Shown here: positions 1 to 11,962 of the stretch, piece after piece
How the letters are laid out: each line of letters opens with the position of its first letter
How positions within the stretch are numbered: the stretch's first letter is position 1
The notes under the pieces: generated by a model
Told to the model about the DNA's origin: nothing
Database searches by the model: none
The model's input: only the letters and a program-made list of their open reading frames with translations
Translations under genes and position numbers: made by a program
Origin: Gorsachius magnificus
Taxonomy: Eukaryota > Chordata > Aves > Pelecaniformes > Ardeidae
Direction of reading: 5' to 3'
Assembly: GCA_034008185.1 (NCBI GenBank)
Contig: CM067082.1
Location: 11,888,984 to 11,952,983, forward strand
Length of the DNA: 64,000 nucleotides

Positions 1-3000
1 TCTGCTGTCTTGGACAAGGTCTTACATGAGAAGGTTACAAGACAATGGAAAGAGGGTTAGATAGCCAAATACCTCAGTTAGTTGAGTGTCAAATGGTTGC
101 TGTGTAGTGCATAGCAGGCAGGGCACATAAATAAAATTAGTCACTGAGAGGATCCATCAAGTGAATTTAAGCAGGTACTGAATAAATAAGTGAGCAGGCT
201 TTAAGCCTATACAATTCTCTTAGTGCACTACAATTTCCACGCTGTCTAGAGTGGGTTTCATCTCACTAAGAATAACCACCTCTGAGCCTGTTGTCTAGAT
301 TCAGTGGAGAGAAATGAGTGCTTCTGTAGAATAATTAATTTAATATGTAAATGTGAGATGATAAAAAAATTGGTTCAGATGACTCATGTCTTAGAAGTTC
401 CTATTTCTTTCCTTTGACTACCAAGAGAACTTTGTGAGACCAGTGCAGATTCAGATGAGATTCAGCAGATCTGTAGAGAGAAACACTGGGTGCTGAGTTC
501 CCAAAGCCTGCATTCATATATATTTCACAGGTCTTATATTAAACTGACCCTTTTCTTGCCCTGTTGGTTGAACAACCATTTGCAACTGGAAAACATGAGA
601 TACACTTGCAGACTGAATCTTCTGGTTTTGTTTTGGCCAAAAGAAACGCAGAACATGTGTCCTGAGACCACTCTGCAAATGAAAGTACATCAACTGGAAA
701 CAATTGGAAGATTCATTTTGAAAGTGCATTGCTGCTGTAAACTAAAATGCTGAGGTCTCTAAGCACAAAATTTATCTTGTCCTACAGACGCCGTATCACG
801 TTGTCTTGTGGCTAGCACTTCTTTCTGGACCTGCCATCTGACTGATTGACTGTGTTGCTGCCTGGTCTGAGTGCGCTTTGGGCAAGGTATTTCTTTGCTC
901 TCTAAATGCTCATCGATGGGAAGAAGGAAGAGCAATGCCGTAAGAATACTTCGAGCAAACAGATGAAGGAAGTCAATGTCAAGAAAAGTGTGGTGTGTTT
1001 CACCATTTTTTTGCTATGGTCACTGCTCTGAAAACAGTAAGAAAAGGAATTCAGGTAGAACAAAACATTTCATGATGGAAAACATTTTGTTTATTTTTTG
1101 GGGTTCTTCAACCTGTCAAATCTTTCTAGGTATAACTGAAGTAATCGTACTGATGAAATATTTGTATTTTGGAGGAACCATTTTTTTTTCTTTTAGTCTG
1201 CACTGTTAATTCACCAGTCTGACAAAATAGTAAATTGATGCAACTTTGTCCCACTCAACAGCTCTTGGCTTTATGATTAAGTAGAACACAGATGTACATT
1301 TCATTTCTTTCCTAACAAATGTGGTGACCTTTTTAAATACATGGATGTGAATCAAGCCCTGTGCACAGTCCAAACCCAAGAGTTCATTAAAAGGTCCTTC
1401 ACTTTCACACAGTCCTGTTGCAAATGTTTTGCCCTCACATGGCTGGAGGCCTTGTAGGAAGACATCAGTGTTGCTACCAAAAAAGGTTTCCAACTGGGAC
1501 AGATCTGCTCTTGCTTTTTTAGGAATACAAAACAGGTCAGTGCCCTTTGGGTTATGAGTCCAGTCTCTTGCTATTGCAAATAGCTACACTTTATGTCTTT
1601 CCTAAAGTATTTTCCAAAGTCATCAGGTCGAGATCAAGCATAAGTTCTTTGCGCTCCCTGTCACATAACATTTCTCTGAGATCATTGCGGTAGAGCGGCC
1701 AATGGAGTTGCCCATTAGCACTTTGAATAAAAATACTAATTAATGGCTATTATATTCTAGCTCTTCTCAGCTCATCAAAAAATGAGAATGAGTCTTGGAG
1801 AAGACTGCCTTATAGTAACAAGGTTCTCTACAAAGACAAATCACCTTGGAGAAAAGGAACAGAGATAAAAATAACACAGGAATTTCATTTCACATTACAT
1901 CTTGATGCTGACTGAAGGGTCAGCTGTGCCAGAGAAATAGGAAACATGTGGACCGCACAGTGTCCAACAAGACAGATTTGAAGACTCAGTTGCTTTTACT
2001 GTCCCAACTCTGCCTGTGCATGCTATAATCACTCAGTGAGTGTTCCCAAGTACAAAGAGGTCCAGGAAACTTAGGCGGCTTTCTTATCTCTCTGATAAGC
2101 TCTGGCACTCTCCCCATTGCAGATGATTTCCTTGCAGACTTCTGAACACATTAAACAAAAGAGGAACCCAGCTGGTCTAAATCCAGCAAAAGCACTGATA
2201 CAGGATCTTCCTCTAACTCATTGGGATGTCCTGTTGGTAGCAGCCGTCAGTCAGATGTTACTAAATTCAGGTCACAGTCCAATGAAAAACAATTACAAAT
2301 GTTTAATACATGATACTTCACTCACTGTCTTCAAACATTACAGCTGTGCACACATTCAAACAGAGACTGATAGTGTTTTGGAGAAGACGAATGTCCTGGC
2401 AGAAAGACGAAGCACCAACTGTTTAGGCGTCTGAAGCCAACTATACATTACAGTCAATTCAGCCTTTAAGCCTGCATAGTGGAATCATTCTTTTAGCAAA
2501 GTCATATTTTCCCCTAACAAGGAAAGGAAAAAAAAAAGCCCTTCAATATTAGCAGAACTTCCCTGTAAACCACTGTGGCGATTTTTGACTGTGCTGCACA
2601 CTGCAACACAGAATTAGACCCAGAGCTGAACAAACTTCTCAGCAGACAGCATATTCACCAGCTTTATGCTATATCTGGACTCAGTGCTACAAGTCTCAGT
2701 GAAAACCCAGGAGCTATTTTGCAGGGGATAAGGATGAAGATGGGGAAGGAAGTTTTATCCCCAAATTTCCCCCAAACCTTGAAGAATGTACAGTCTAATT
2801 GTATTCTCTTCTTTATGTTAAAAATAACAATTCATCTTTACATCAGGTGGTCCGCTGCAGGTGTACATAGGGCTTATCTCTAGCTTGCTCAGAATATAGA
2901 GTTAGAGAGAGGGGTTGTAGGACCGATTGCTTCAATCACCTGCCGCAGTCCTTTTTTTCTGTTGATGTTACTTTTGGGGAGTGTTGTTGTACTAAACAGG

Positions 3001-5469
3001 AAAGAGTCTGGCTGAGTTTCTGGACATATTTGTTTTTCTTTAGAAATAAGGTTGAAGCTCTTAAAAAGGTTTATTTGGAGATAAGACCCCCTCTAGGGAA
3101 TGGCAGAACAATCAAAACCTTTTCCATTCTTTCTTCCACTAAAACACCACATTCAAGCTAGTTGCATTAACTTTAGGTTTTAAAAAAACCCAAGTTCCTT
3201 CCTGACTAAGGTAGAAACACATAAAACACTGGAAGCAAGATTTATTGGCTATTTACAGACTACTTTACATTCCTTTTTCTCCTGGCAAATCCAAGCAAAG
3301 TAATTGTGTTGGCATGTACATGCATGGCTTTGTTTGCAAAGGGTATGGCCACATATGCCTGTGCAGCTCGTTTGACCGTTTGGTTTATTGGCTCACCCTG
3401 GCTGCACATTTCCCCTTGTTGCACTAGAGTTGACTGAAGAAAAAAATCCCAAGACATCCCTGGAGCTTCAGTTCATTGTTGTCCTGACTCAAGTGGAGAG
3501 TGTTTGGGGAACTTTTCCCAAAATTAAGTGTTCTGAAACTATTTCACTGCGACGTTCTGACTGTTCATATTTATCACTACCATCCTAAAAGCTAAAACCC
3601 ATGGCAGAAAAGGAGGTTAAAAAGTTGAAATACTGCATTTTTATAATTTACTATTGTAGTTGAAATGAGTTTATATTTTTCCAGAAAATTCTTATCTTGT
3701 GAATCATTTTCCCATGGAAATCTCTTCTTTTGGGAAGTTTTCCATTAACCCCAGCAGCAGTAAGTTCAGTGTCCAGCTCACGTACAGCAATATTTCCTTT
3801 GTGCACTTACATTTGCCTCTATCTCTCTGCTTCTAGTCTAGCTCTGTCCATTTGATAGGCACCCTAAACAAGTGGGTTAGTCATTAGATAGGCAGTCAGG
3901 AGACCAGTTTTAGGTTTGTCACTGACTTTCCACATAATGTTGACTGTCACACATTTCCCCTCGAACCGTTGTAAGAGCTGTTTGTTTAGACCTCAAGGTC
4001 CTCAGCACGGGGACTTTCCTTCATTGCCCAATAGGTTCCTGGCCTACATATGGGGACACCAGTCTTATTTTGGCCTCTCACCACCATTGTCCTACAAATA
4101 ACTAAGTCTATTTCGACTGATCTCTTCCCAGTGTTCTGCTCCTGGCAGCTCTCGACTCTAGACTCGCTCCACCCTAAGCTTCTCATAATATTAATTAGAT
4201 GACAGCTTAAGGTTTTTTTCATTTTTCCCCATTTTGACCTGTGAGTACATCAGTCTGGTGAGCCTGTAATGTTGTCTGTGGGGTACAGACTTCTTGTACA
4301 GGTATCCCCTCTGTGTAAACAGCAGCTCCCACATGCAGCAAGTGCTGGAGAACTACAAAGGAGAGGGAATGCTCTCAGAACTGATGGGACAACAGAGGCG
4401 TCCTCATTCCTCAAGAAGTCATAGGGGTTTGTCCCTCTTGTGGCATCTCTGCCAACCCACTATTTTCCCCGCTCCTAACCAGGCCCTTCATTCAGCTTTT
4501 TCTGTAGATACATATTTGAGTACTTTGCTGCCGCTCATAGAGCTCCAGGAACAGACACTTGCAGGTACTCTGTAGCACTACCTGTCACAGACATTGAAAA
4601 AGAGGCCATGGCACCCAAACGAGCAAGGGGTCTGTGCTGCCAACTTCCACGCAGCCTCTGCAGAGGGAAGGGGCTTCTGTTATTTATCCCTGGGGAATCA
4701 CGAGCCATTTCAACGTGAGCGCTACTCAGAGCCCATCTGACAACCTCTCCCAGCCTTGACTGCATGCCTTCCCTGCAGCAGACGCCGTGCCTGGTTACGT
4801 GAAGGAACAAGCAGGTCTGTGAGCAGTGGAACTAAAACAGCACAGTTTCCTACCGAGTTGTGCTGCTTAGTTGTCTCCTGTCACATCTAGCAAAGTCTGA
4901 GCCCCCACTGTTGGAGCACTCAACATCGCTCTTCTGGGCATAATCTGGTGTCTAATAAAGCCTGAATTAACAGAACAGCCTGCTTCTCAGTTGGGTGCAC
5001 ACATAAGCTGCATCTATACTCATAAATTAAACAATACTAGGGAATGTTCCCAAGCACTGGAACTTGACCAACTATGTTGTTAAATTGTGAGAATATTGGT
5101 TGGCATAGTTTTGACCAGAGCAAACCAGTACTCTTTTAAACAATTCCCAGGAACTGCTTAGGAGTGAGAAAAGGCCATGGTCCACCAAAACAGGCACTTG
5201 GACATAGTCACCTTTTTGGCGGGGTAAGAGAGTTTAATAGTATGGAAACCATTTGTTCTGTGCCAGTTGGCTTCAGGAGCAAAGAACAGTACGAGGCATG
5301 TTTAATTCACTACCATAGATGTAGCCATGGTCTATTTTTGCTCCACCCAGTTTCTGATTTTCATAACACTTGTGGGAATATAATGTCTTTGAAATGACCC
5401 TGCTTTCATTATATTGGATTGAACTGCCTGGTAGAAAGACGTGCACCCATATCCCTAAGCACCTACCCA

Positions 5470-5560
5470 TCAGCACATGCACACACTCATACACACTTAC
5501 ATATGTAATGTATACATGCATATACACCTATACAGGCACATAACTAAACACATACATGCA
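5470..5560. repeat. Degenerate CA/TA-rich microsatellite
   Basis: An alternating purine-pyrimidine tract rich in CACA, CATA and TACA, with palindromic pieces such as ACATATGT and TGTATACATGCATATACA. No unit is repeated exactly for long, so it is an old, decayed dinucleotide repeat. The small open frames across it on the minus strand (alternating Met/His/Val/Tyr) are artefacts of the repeat. Confidence 0.7.
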
Positions 5561-8518
5561 TTTAAAGAATTGGAACATGTAAATGTCATTTCTTTACTAT
5601 AAAGTCTTGCAGAAACTTACAAAATCTTATCACAGCTCCTTGTACATATGTGGTTGAGAAAGAATTTCTCAAGTGACAAAGGCAGTGACTGACAGCATTT
5701 CAGGGGGAGTTTTGTCCTTTTCTGGAGTAGGAGATGAGGTTTATTTCCTAGGATCAGCTGGACTTTTCTGTTTAACAGATTTTTAAATCACAGTGGGATA
5801 CACTGAAACTCTTGGTCCCCTGACTGCATGTAGGATGGTGGAGTCTTTTCTTGTGCTGTTTGGGCCTGGAGGAGCCATTGCTGTGAACACTTTTGGGCTA
5901 AGCACTTGTGTCAGGGCCCTTGGTAGATTTGCACGCCTGGTCTGGGTGGTGCAGGTAGCCCTGTACACCCCTGGGCAGAGAGCTCTACCCTGTCAAGTGA
6001 TTCACCAGCAGCCAGGAGGAGCCCAGGGCAATGTCATGTGCCTCATTTAGGCTGTGCAAGTTCATACAGGGCTGTAAAAATAACAGGAAAAGATTTGCAG
6101 ACCCCAAACCAGGCATGGATGCCATGCCTGTAGAAAAAGCAGGAACTTAATAACCCAGAGAGCTTCCAATGAGATAAGTGCGCTAAACCAGTTGAAACTC
6201 ATTGGCCCATTTACCATGACTAGATCTTTCTCAGTATTAGCTGCATCAGGAATTGTTCTGAGAATCTTGTGTCGTGCTGATTTGGTTGGAGGTCACCAGT
6301 TTTACACCAGTTGTGTTAGGTTCGCTGAAGTCAAAGACTTCTCAGTCAGCTTGTGCACATATAAATACTCTGCAAAACTCAGTGGCTTTTGGGGTTCCTC
6401 AGAGCCTGCACTGAGGATAAACCTGAACCAAAACAGAAGGAAAGAGTTCTCAGATACGGTTTGGATTGCTCAAACTCATCAGGCTGCACTGAGGATTTTG
6501 TCCCTGAGCCCTTTTTGTTAAAATGAGGAGTAATAACCTGCACTGTGAATAGCACACAATGAATTTCCCCACTTACTGTTTTTGTAAGCAAATCAAGTTT
6601 TTTACAGCAAGTTAATGATAACCTTTCCTCTACAAGACTCAGCCCTGAAGACACCGAGTTGGAACAGATGGGTAATGTGCTGGTATTTTGCAATATGTTC
6701 AGAGAAAAAGCTGCACCCAGAAATTAAAATAAGGCTTTAGGTGCCAAATAGCAGAGAAGGGTGGTTTTTTTTTTTAAGCATATGTTCTCGTAAGCAAGCA
6801 GAAAAATTCCGGCAGCAGCCTGGAGGGGAGAAATGCCGGCTGTCAGGCAATTCCTCTGACATGCAAAAGTCAGTGATTTACCACGTGAGCAACACCGAGT
6901 GAACTTCCGAAGGCCTGCAGCCCCTGAGATTTTTGCATATCTCTTGCAGTGCCAAACAGCAGCTCCAAACTCTGGGTAAAGCATCTGTACACTGCCCACA
7001 CAAGAGGAATGCTGGAGGTGACCTCGAAAGAGGCAAATGAAGATGATTCTCTTTTTCGCTTCATTACCAGGAGGCCTAAAAACCACTGTTCTCCGTTTTT
7101 TCCCTTTAAAAAGTCTTGTGTTTGATTTTTTTTTTCTTTGTTTTGAATAGTCTATGATATCAAGTCTTATTTAAGCAATGGATGGTGATTCCTGAGCTTT
7201 TAGATGCTAAGCTGGGGATGTGACAGTTTCACAGAATTCCCTTTTCCCAGTCCTTGGTCAGGTATCTGAATTAAACATGAATACTTTTATGTGAATTAAT
7301 AAACACTGGAACAGGTCTTTATTATTTGTTATTCTGTTCTTGAATCTTTTATGAAATGCTGTGTAGACAAGTGTATAATCTTTGTTATCCAGACAAGATA
7401 TGTAATTTAAAATGAGGCAGACATGTTCAAAGAGAAAAACAACATTTTCACTTGTTTTCATATACAGGTTTTTGTAAGAAAGTGGAATACAAGTTGAAGC
7501 TATTTATGCTTCTTCAGAGGTCACTATTTTTAAAAGTTGATCAAAAATGACTGGAAAAAGAACTGGTTGAGACAAAAATGAAAAATTTGATTTCAAGTAC
7601 CTGCATGAACTTCATATGATCTAGATTAATACAAGCAGTTTCTGCCAAAGGAAATAGTGACAGGTACATCTTTTGAACACTCCTAAAGAGTGGATAAAGG
7701 AACAGTAATAGTTACAATTTATCAGACTTTCTAAAGGTCTCAGAAGAGTCTTTGCAGGAGACTTTTTAAAGAATTGAAATAGTCATGCATGAGATGTCAG
7801 GCTCTTTCATGAATTTGGAACTGTCAAAAAAGTTGAAAACAAAGAATAAAGACTTCTTTTTCAAGCACAGCACAAAGTTAAGCGCTAGATAGCCTAAAGG
7901 ACTACACTACACTCACGATATTTGTTAGGTGTATCGGAAAATTGAAAAAAGAAGCCAGTAGTGATCAGTGAAGTAGCAAATCTGGAAGGTTATGCAAGTA
8001 TTTACATAAGTTGTGTTATTAGCTAGCACCAAAGAGCTTTATAGGGATGTAATAAAACCAAGTGAGTGGTCGTTATGATGGCCAAAGAGTTTCTGTGCTT
8101 TAGCAAACACAAAGTTAATGTACTCTGGAAGAAATAATTTGAACTGTGTGCTGTGAGGTTCTTAGACATTAAGGAATGAGATTTTTATGACCTTAGACTC
8201 TAGAAATGATTGTAAGAATGACTGCAGAATCTCTACCTTTGCAGATTTTCAAGACCATATGTGAGAAATATCTCTCAAAGATTACTTGTTTCCACTTCAA
8301 AGCCTGGGGAGGGACTAAGTGATCTGCCTGGGTCCCTTCATAATAAAACATGATTAGGCAGGTCAATGTAAATATTTGCCGTATAAATAGCAGCATTCAG
8401 AAGAGTAATTCAGTAGGTTAAGAGTTTTATATATATTTAAATATATGCACAGGAAAGACGCACAGGCACTCACCCTGGCACAGCACTGCTCTGTTGCAAT
8501 CAAGTCCTTGTAGCTCAC

Positions 8519-8707
8519 ATGCAAAGAAACTTCATCCAGAACTACCATTTCTGGGAAACAGAACCAACGAGTCTCCTAAGCTGCCCAAAATGTGGCAAAA
8601 CTTTAACTCAAGCTCATTTCTGGCCAAAGCATGTTCTGCAGTGTCTGTCCTCACTCACAGTAAACGCTCTGGATTACATCAGCCTCAGCATAGCTCTCCT
8701 CTGCTGA
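8519..8707 (+). other. Short open frame with a zinc-finger-like C-X2-C-X12-H-X3-C pattern
   Basis: This 62-codon frame contains CPKCGKTL followed by a histidine and a cysteine at zinc-finger spacing. The codons are Cys 8582-8584, Cys 8591-8593, His 8630-8632 and Cys 8642-8644. The CGK element and the 12-residue gap resemble C2H2/C2HC fingers, although Trp sits where a Leu is usual. A possible splice donor (ACA|GTAAAC) lies just downstream. There is one finger only, and a six-frame search of 64 kb can produce this by chance. Most likely not a gene; a lone exon cannot be excluded. Confidence 0.15.
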
Positions 8708-9186
8708 AATGCCTCTGCAGAGCATCAGCAGAGTGTGGGGCAAAGAAACAACCGCTTCACTTTAGCCTGCCTTTACTGATGAGGGTTTTCACTGGAGGAC
8801 AATTCCCAAAGAGTTAATTATTTGCATGAGAGTAACAACGTTATGTGTAACATTACAAACAACACAAAATCAATGAAGTTGTCTCTCAGGGTCTTACCTG
8901 GGCCTCTTTTCATGCTACAGATATGGGTCAAATTTTTAAGTCTCTATCGATATCCAGAATTTTGCAAGTTATGTATGTGATATGCACATTCATGTGCACA
9001 TATTTGTAGGGATTTCTGTTCTAGCTACATTAGAAGTGCCAATATGCAATGAGAGATACAGTTCTTGCATTACTGCGAAAGCAAGACAAACCAACCTTGA
9101 TATATGCACATAGTTAAATGTTATTCCAAGATTATTAGTATTTTCAGCTTTTATTAAGAAATAAGCCCACTCATCAGTCAAAGCTG

Positions 9187-10152
9187 GTGGTACAGGTCAG
9201 CTTTTCTGCTTCTGTTAACTCTGATGTAGCTCTGCTGACATTAGCCAAGTTGCACCAGTGTGTACCAGCTGAAATTTTAGAAATGTATTTGTTTTCCTAC
9301 CTTGACCTCAAGCTGTTAGGAAAAAGACGAATCCTAGACGGATTGTCCCATCTAGGACGGGATGTCATCCAGAGAGACCTGGACAGGCTGGAGAGGTGGG
9401 CCTGTGTGAACCTCTTGAGGTTCAACAAGGCCAAGTGCAAGGTCTTACACCTGGGTCGGGGTAACCCCCAGTATCAGTACAGGCTGGGGGAAGAAAGGAT
9501 CGAGAGCAGCCCTGCTGAGAGGGACTTGGGCGTACTGGTGGATGAAAAGCTGGACATGAGCCGGCAATGTGCGCTGGCGGCCCAGAAAGCCAACCGTGCC
9601 CTGGGCTGCATCAGGAGAAGCGTGGCAAGCAGGTCAAGGGAGGTGATTGTGCCCCTCTACTCTGCTCTGGTGAGACCTCACCTGGAGTTCTGCGTCCAGC
9701 TCTGGAGCCCTCAGCACAAGAAGGACATGGAACTGTTGGAGCAGGTCCAGAGGAGGGCCACAAAGATGATCCAAGGGCTGGAGCACATCTCTTATGAGGA
9801 CAGGCTGAGAGAGTTGGGCTTGTTCAGCCTGGAGAAGAGAAGGCTGCAGGGAGACCTGATTACGGCCTTTCAGTATCTAAAGGGGGCCTATAGGAAAGAT
9901 GGGGAAAATCTTTTTAGTGGGGCCAGCTGTGACAGGACAAGGGGTAAAGGTTTTAAACTAAAACAGAGTAGGTTTAGACTGGATAAAAGGAGGAAATTCT
10001 TTACAACGAGAGTGGTGAAACACTGGAACGGGTTGCCCAGAGAGGTGGTAGAGGCCCCATCCCTGGGAACATTCAAGGCCAGGTTGGATGGGGCTCTGAG
10101 CAACCTGATCTGGTTAGCGGTGTCCCTGCTCACTGCAGGGGGCTTGGACTAG
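9187..10152 (+). pseudogene. CR1 ORF2 (reverse transcriptase) C-terminal fragment, frame intact
   Basis: A 321-codon open frame. From about residue 55 onward it matches the CR1 RT C-terminal region: landmarks are [81 protein letters not shown] and [19 protein letters not shown]. The first ~50 residues read through flanking unique DNA and the ATG is fortuitous. The RT fingers, palm (including both catalytic Asp motifs) and the endonuclease are absent, so it cannot reverse-transcribe. The complete ORF2 protein of the family is an endonuclease plus RT of roughly 900-1000 residues. No promoter is visible, so expression is not expected. Confidence 0.85.
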
Positions 10153-10208
10153 ATGACCTCTAGGGGTCCCTTCCAACCCAAAACATTCTATGATTCTATG
10201 ATTCTATA
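9345..10208 (+). mobile_element. CR1 LINE, 5'-truncated, young-looking copy
   Basis: A non-LTR retrotransposon 3' fragment. It encodes the C-terminal part of the CR1 reverse transcriptase and ends with the CR1 3' UTR motif around GGTCCCTTCCAACCC, followed by three tandem copies of the ATTCTATG octamer at 10185-10208. The 5' end is truncated just after the RT catalytic FADD position, as is usual for CR1, and no target duplication is visible, which is also normal for the family. It shares its 3' end type with the copies at 32402-32900 (+) and 46501-46694 (-). The frame is uninterrupted, suggesting relatively recent insertion. Confidence 0.95.
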
Positions 10209-11939
10209 AATAGCTGTTCCTGTGGTGCGTATTTTTCTATATTCCATTTACTTTGTCCATCAGTTGCACGCTTTTTTTTTCTTTGTAAGGAGCTTTTATA
10301 GAAACCTCATTACTCAGTTATTAAGTGTGTGAAACTTCATTCCTAAAGCAACACTGAGTTTATAAACATAGATGAACTCCATCAACTAAAGGCAAAAAAA
10401 AGACTAGGGAAAACATAAAGGACATTGAGCAAGACTTCCATAACTTTCCTTAAATGCATGAAATGTTCCAAATTATTTTGAATGTTGGTAGAAAGATATC
10501 AGAATTATTTTGCTGCCATCTGTGTGTGTTAGCACTCTGATGGATGCCTCTGCTATGGCATCTCGTGTATACCGTGGATTGTTATTGCAGATTGTGCTGG
10601 AAGCGGGCTGGAGTGGCAGCATTAGACAGCATTCAGGTGCAGCTCTCTGGCTCGTAGCCACTTGCAACATGGAAAATTAGGAGAAAGAGAGAGGTTGATT
10701 CTTCACTAGGTTGAGGGTCCCATTCCCCAGCCTCTTCATGAGGGTAAGTCATGAGGTGTTCCCTGTTTTTGACTTGTGGAACAAAGGCTGAAACCCTCCT
10801 GAAGAAAAATCCCATGATTCTTTCTGTGCTATACTGGCGCCATGCCCTCATTTCTATTTTCTTCCCAGTATTTCTGTTTCTTATCTTGTTGTAGCTACTG
10901 ACCAGTTCAAGAATACTGGAGCATGCTCAGAGCAGATTTCAAAGGCTACAGGTGAGTGAGTGCAGAAAAATCTCCCACAGAAATCATGGGGTTAGGAAGG
11001 GTGAAGACTGCGGCATGGATTTATAGTTTTGAAAAGCACAGAATAATCTGATTTTCATGGTGTATAGCCCTACCCTTAATTTCAGTGCCCAAGGGTGTTT
11101 TCTGGCCATTAGAACTTCATTGTTGTTACTGTTAAATTGTTAGAATGGCCCCTGGCATGATTTTCCCCAAAACTGCCAACTCCCAAACAGGTCTGACAGA
11201 CAATTTGGATGTTATTGCAGGCCAGGAGTCATTCCCAAAAGACTGTTCACATGTAGCCACCGTATATTGGTGTGGAAAGGAATTTAACAATATGGACACA
11301 GACTCCCTAGTACCAGGAGGGCTTGGTGCTCAAGAATGGTCCTAGACACAGCTGTGGAGTGCAGAGACTTACGTCCAACATACATGATCATCCAATATTT
11401 TTGCTGTACTGATTATTTCACACAGAACTTAATTAACTTGGAGTGAGGGTGAACGAGCTGCTTGTCTATCCAGGCAAACCAAAAGCCTTCAGAGACTCAC
11501 TGAGTAGCCCATATAATCTCTTTCTCAGCATCATGCCTTCATAACCTCCATCAGTTTCTTTCAGAATTTCCTTCTGAAGCAATGGGCAGGGGCTGATAGC
11601 AGAAAAGAGTCAATGAGCAGATCTTAGACAAAGCACCATGGGGCTGTTTGTTTGCTCTTGATTTTCACAGGGGATGTGTCCTGGCTCACAGGCAGCTCAG
11701 CTCTTCAGCTCCATGCTCTTAATTTCAATTTTTCCCTTCCAGTTTATTTGAAATGAGAACTCCTTGGTGGATAACACCCAGACAGCTGCTTTTTTTTTTT
11801 TTTTCAGCTGAACTGAACTACATCTTTTAAAAAATTTTTTCAGGTGTTTAGCAGAGGATATGCAACCTGGGAATGTGATTTTTTTTCTCCCAGAAGTTTT
11901 GTTTTTAAGGCAAAAACCCACAACAGTATTTGTCCTCTC

Positions 11940-11962
11940 TTTTTTTTTTTTTTTTTTTTTTT
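11940..11962. repeat. Poly-T homopolymer (23 nt)
   Basis: An uninterrupted run of 23 T. A shorter T-run lies upstream near 11790. No retropseudogene body is recognisable next to it, so it is listed only as a simple repeat and a likely length-polymorphic site. Confidence 0.9.

Larger units (their letters stand above)
1..9344. other. Unique non-coding stretch, no gene supported
   Basis: AT-rich single-copy-like DNA. All open frames are short (about 120 codons or fewer), unrelated to families I recognise, and often open on both strands at once, as expected by chance. It holds the degenerate CA/TA microsatellite near 5.5 kb, a T-run near 6765, a possible ancient repeat scrap near 6290-6345, and a zinc-finger-like short frame at 8519-8707. 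Nothing else stands out by eye. Confidence 0.6.
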
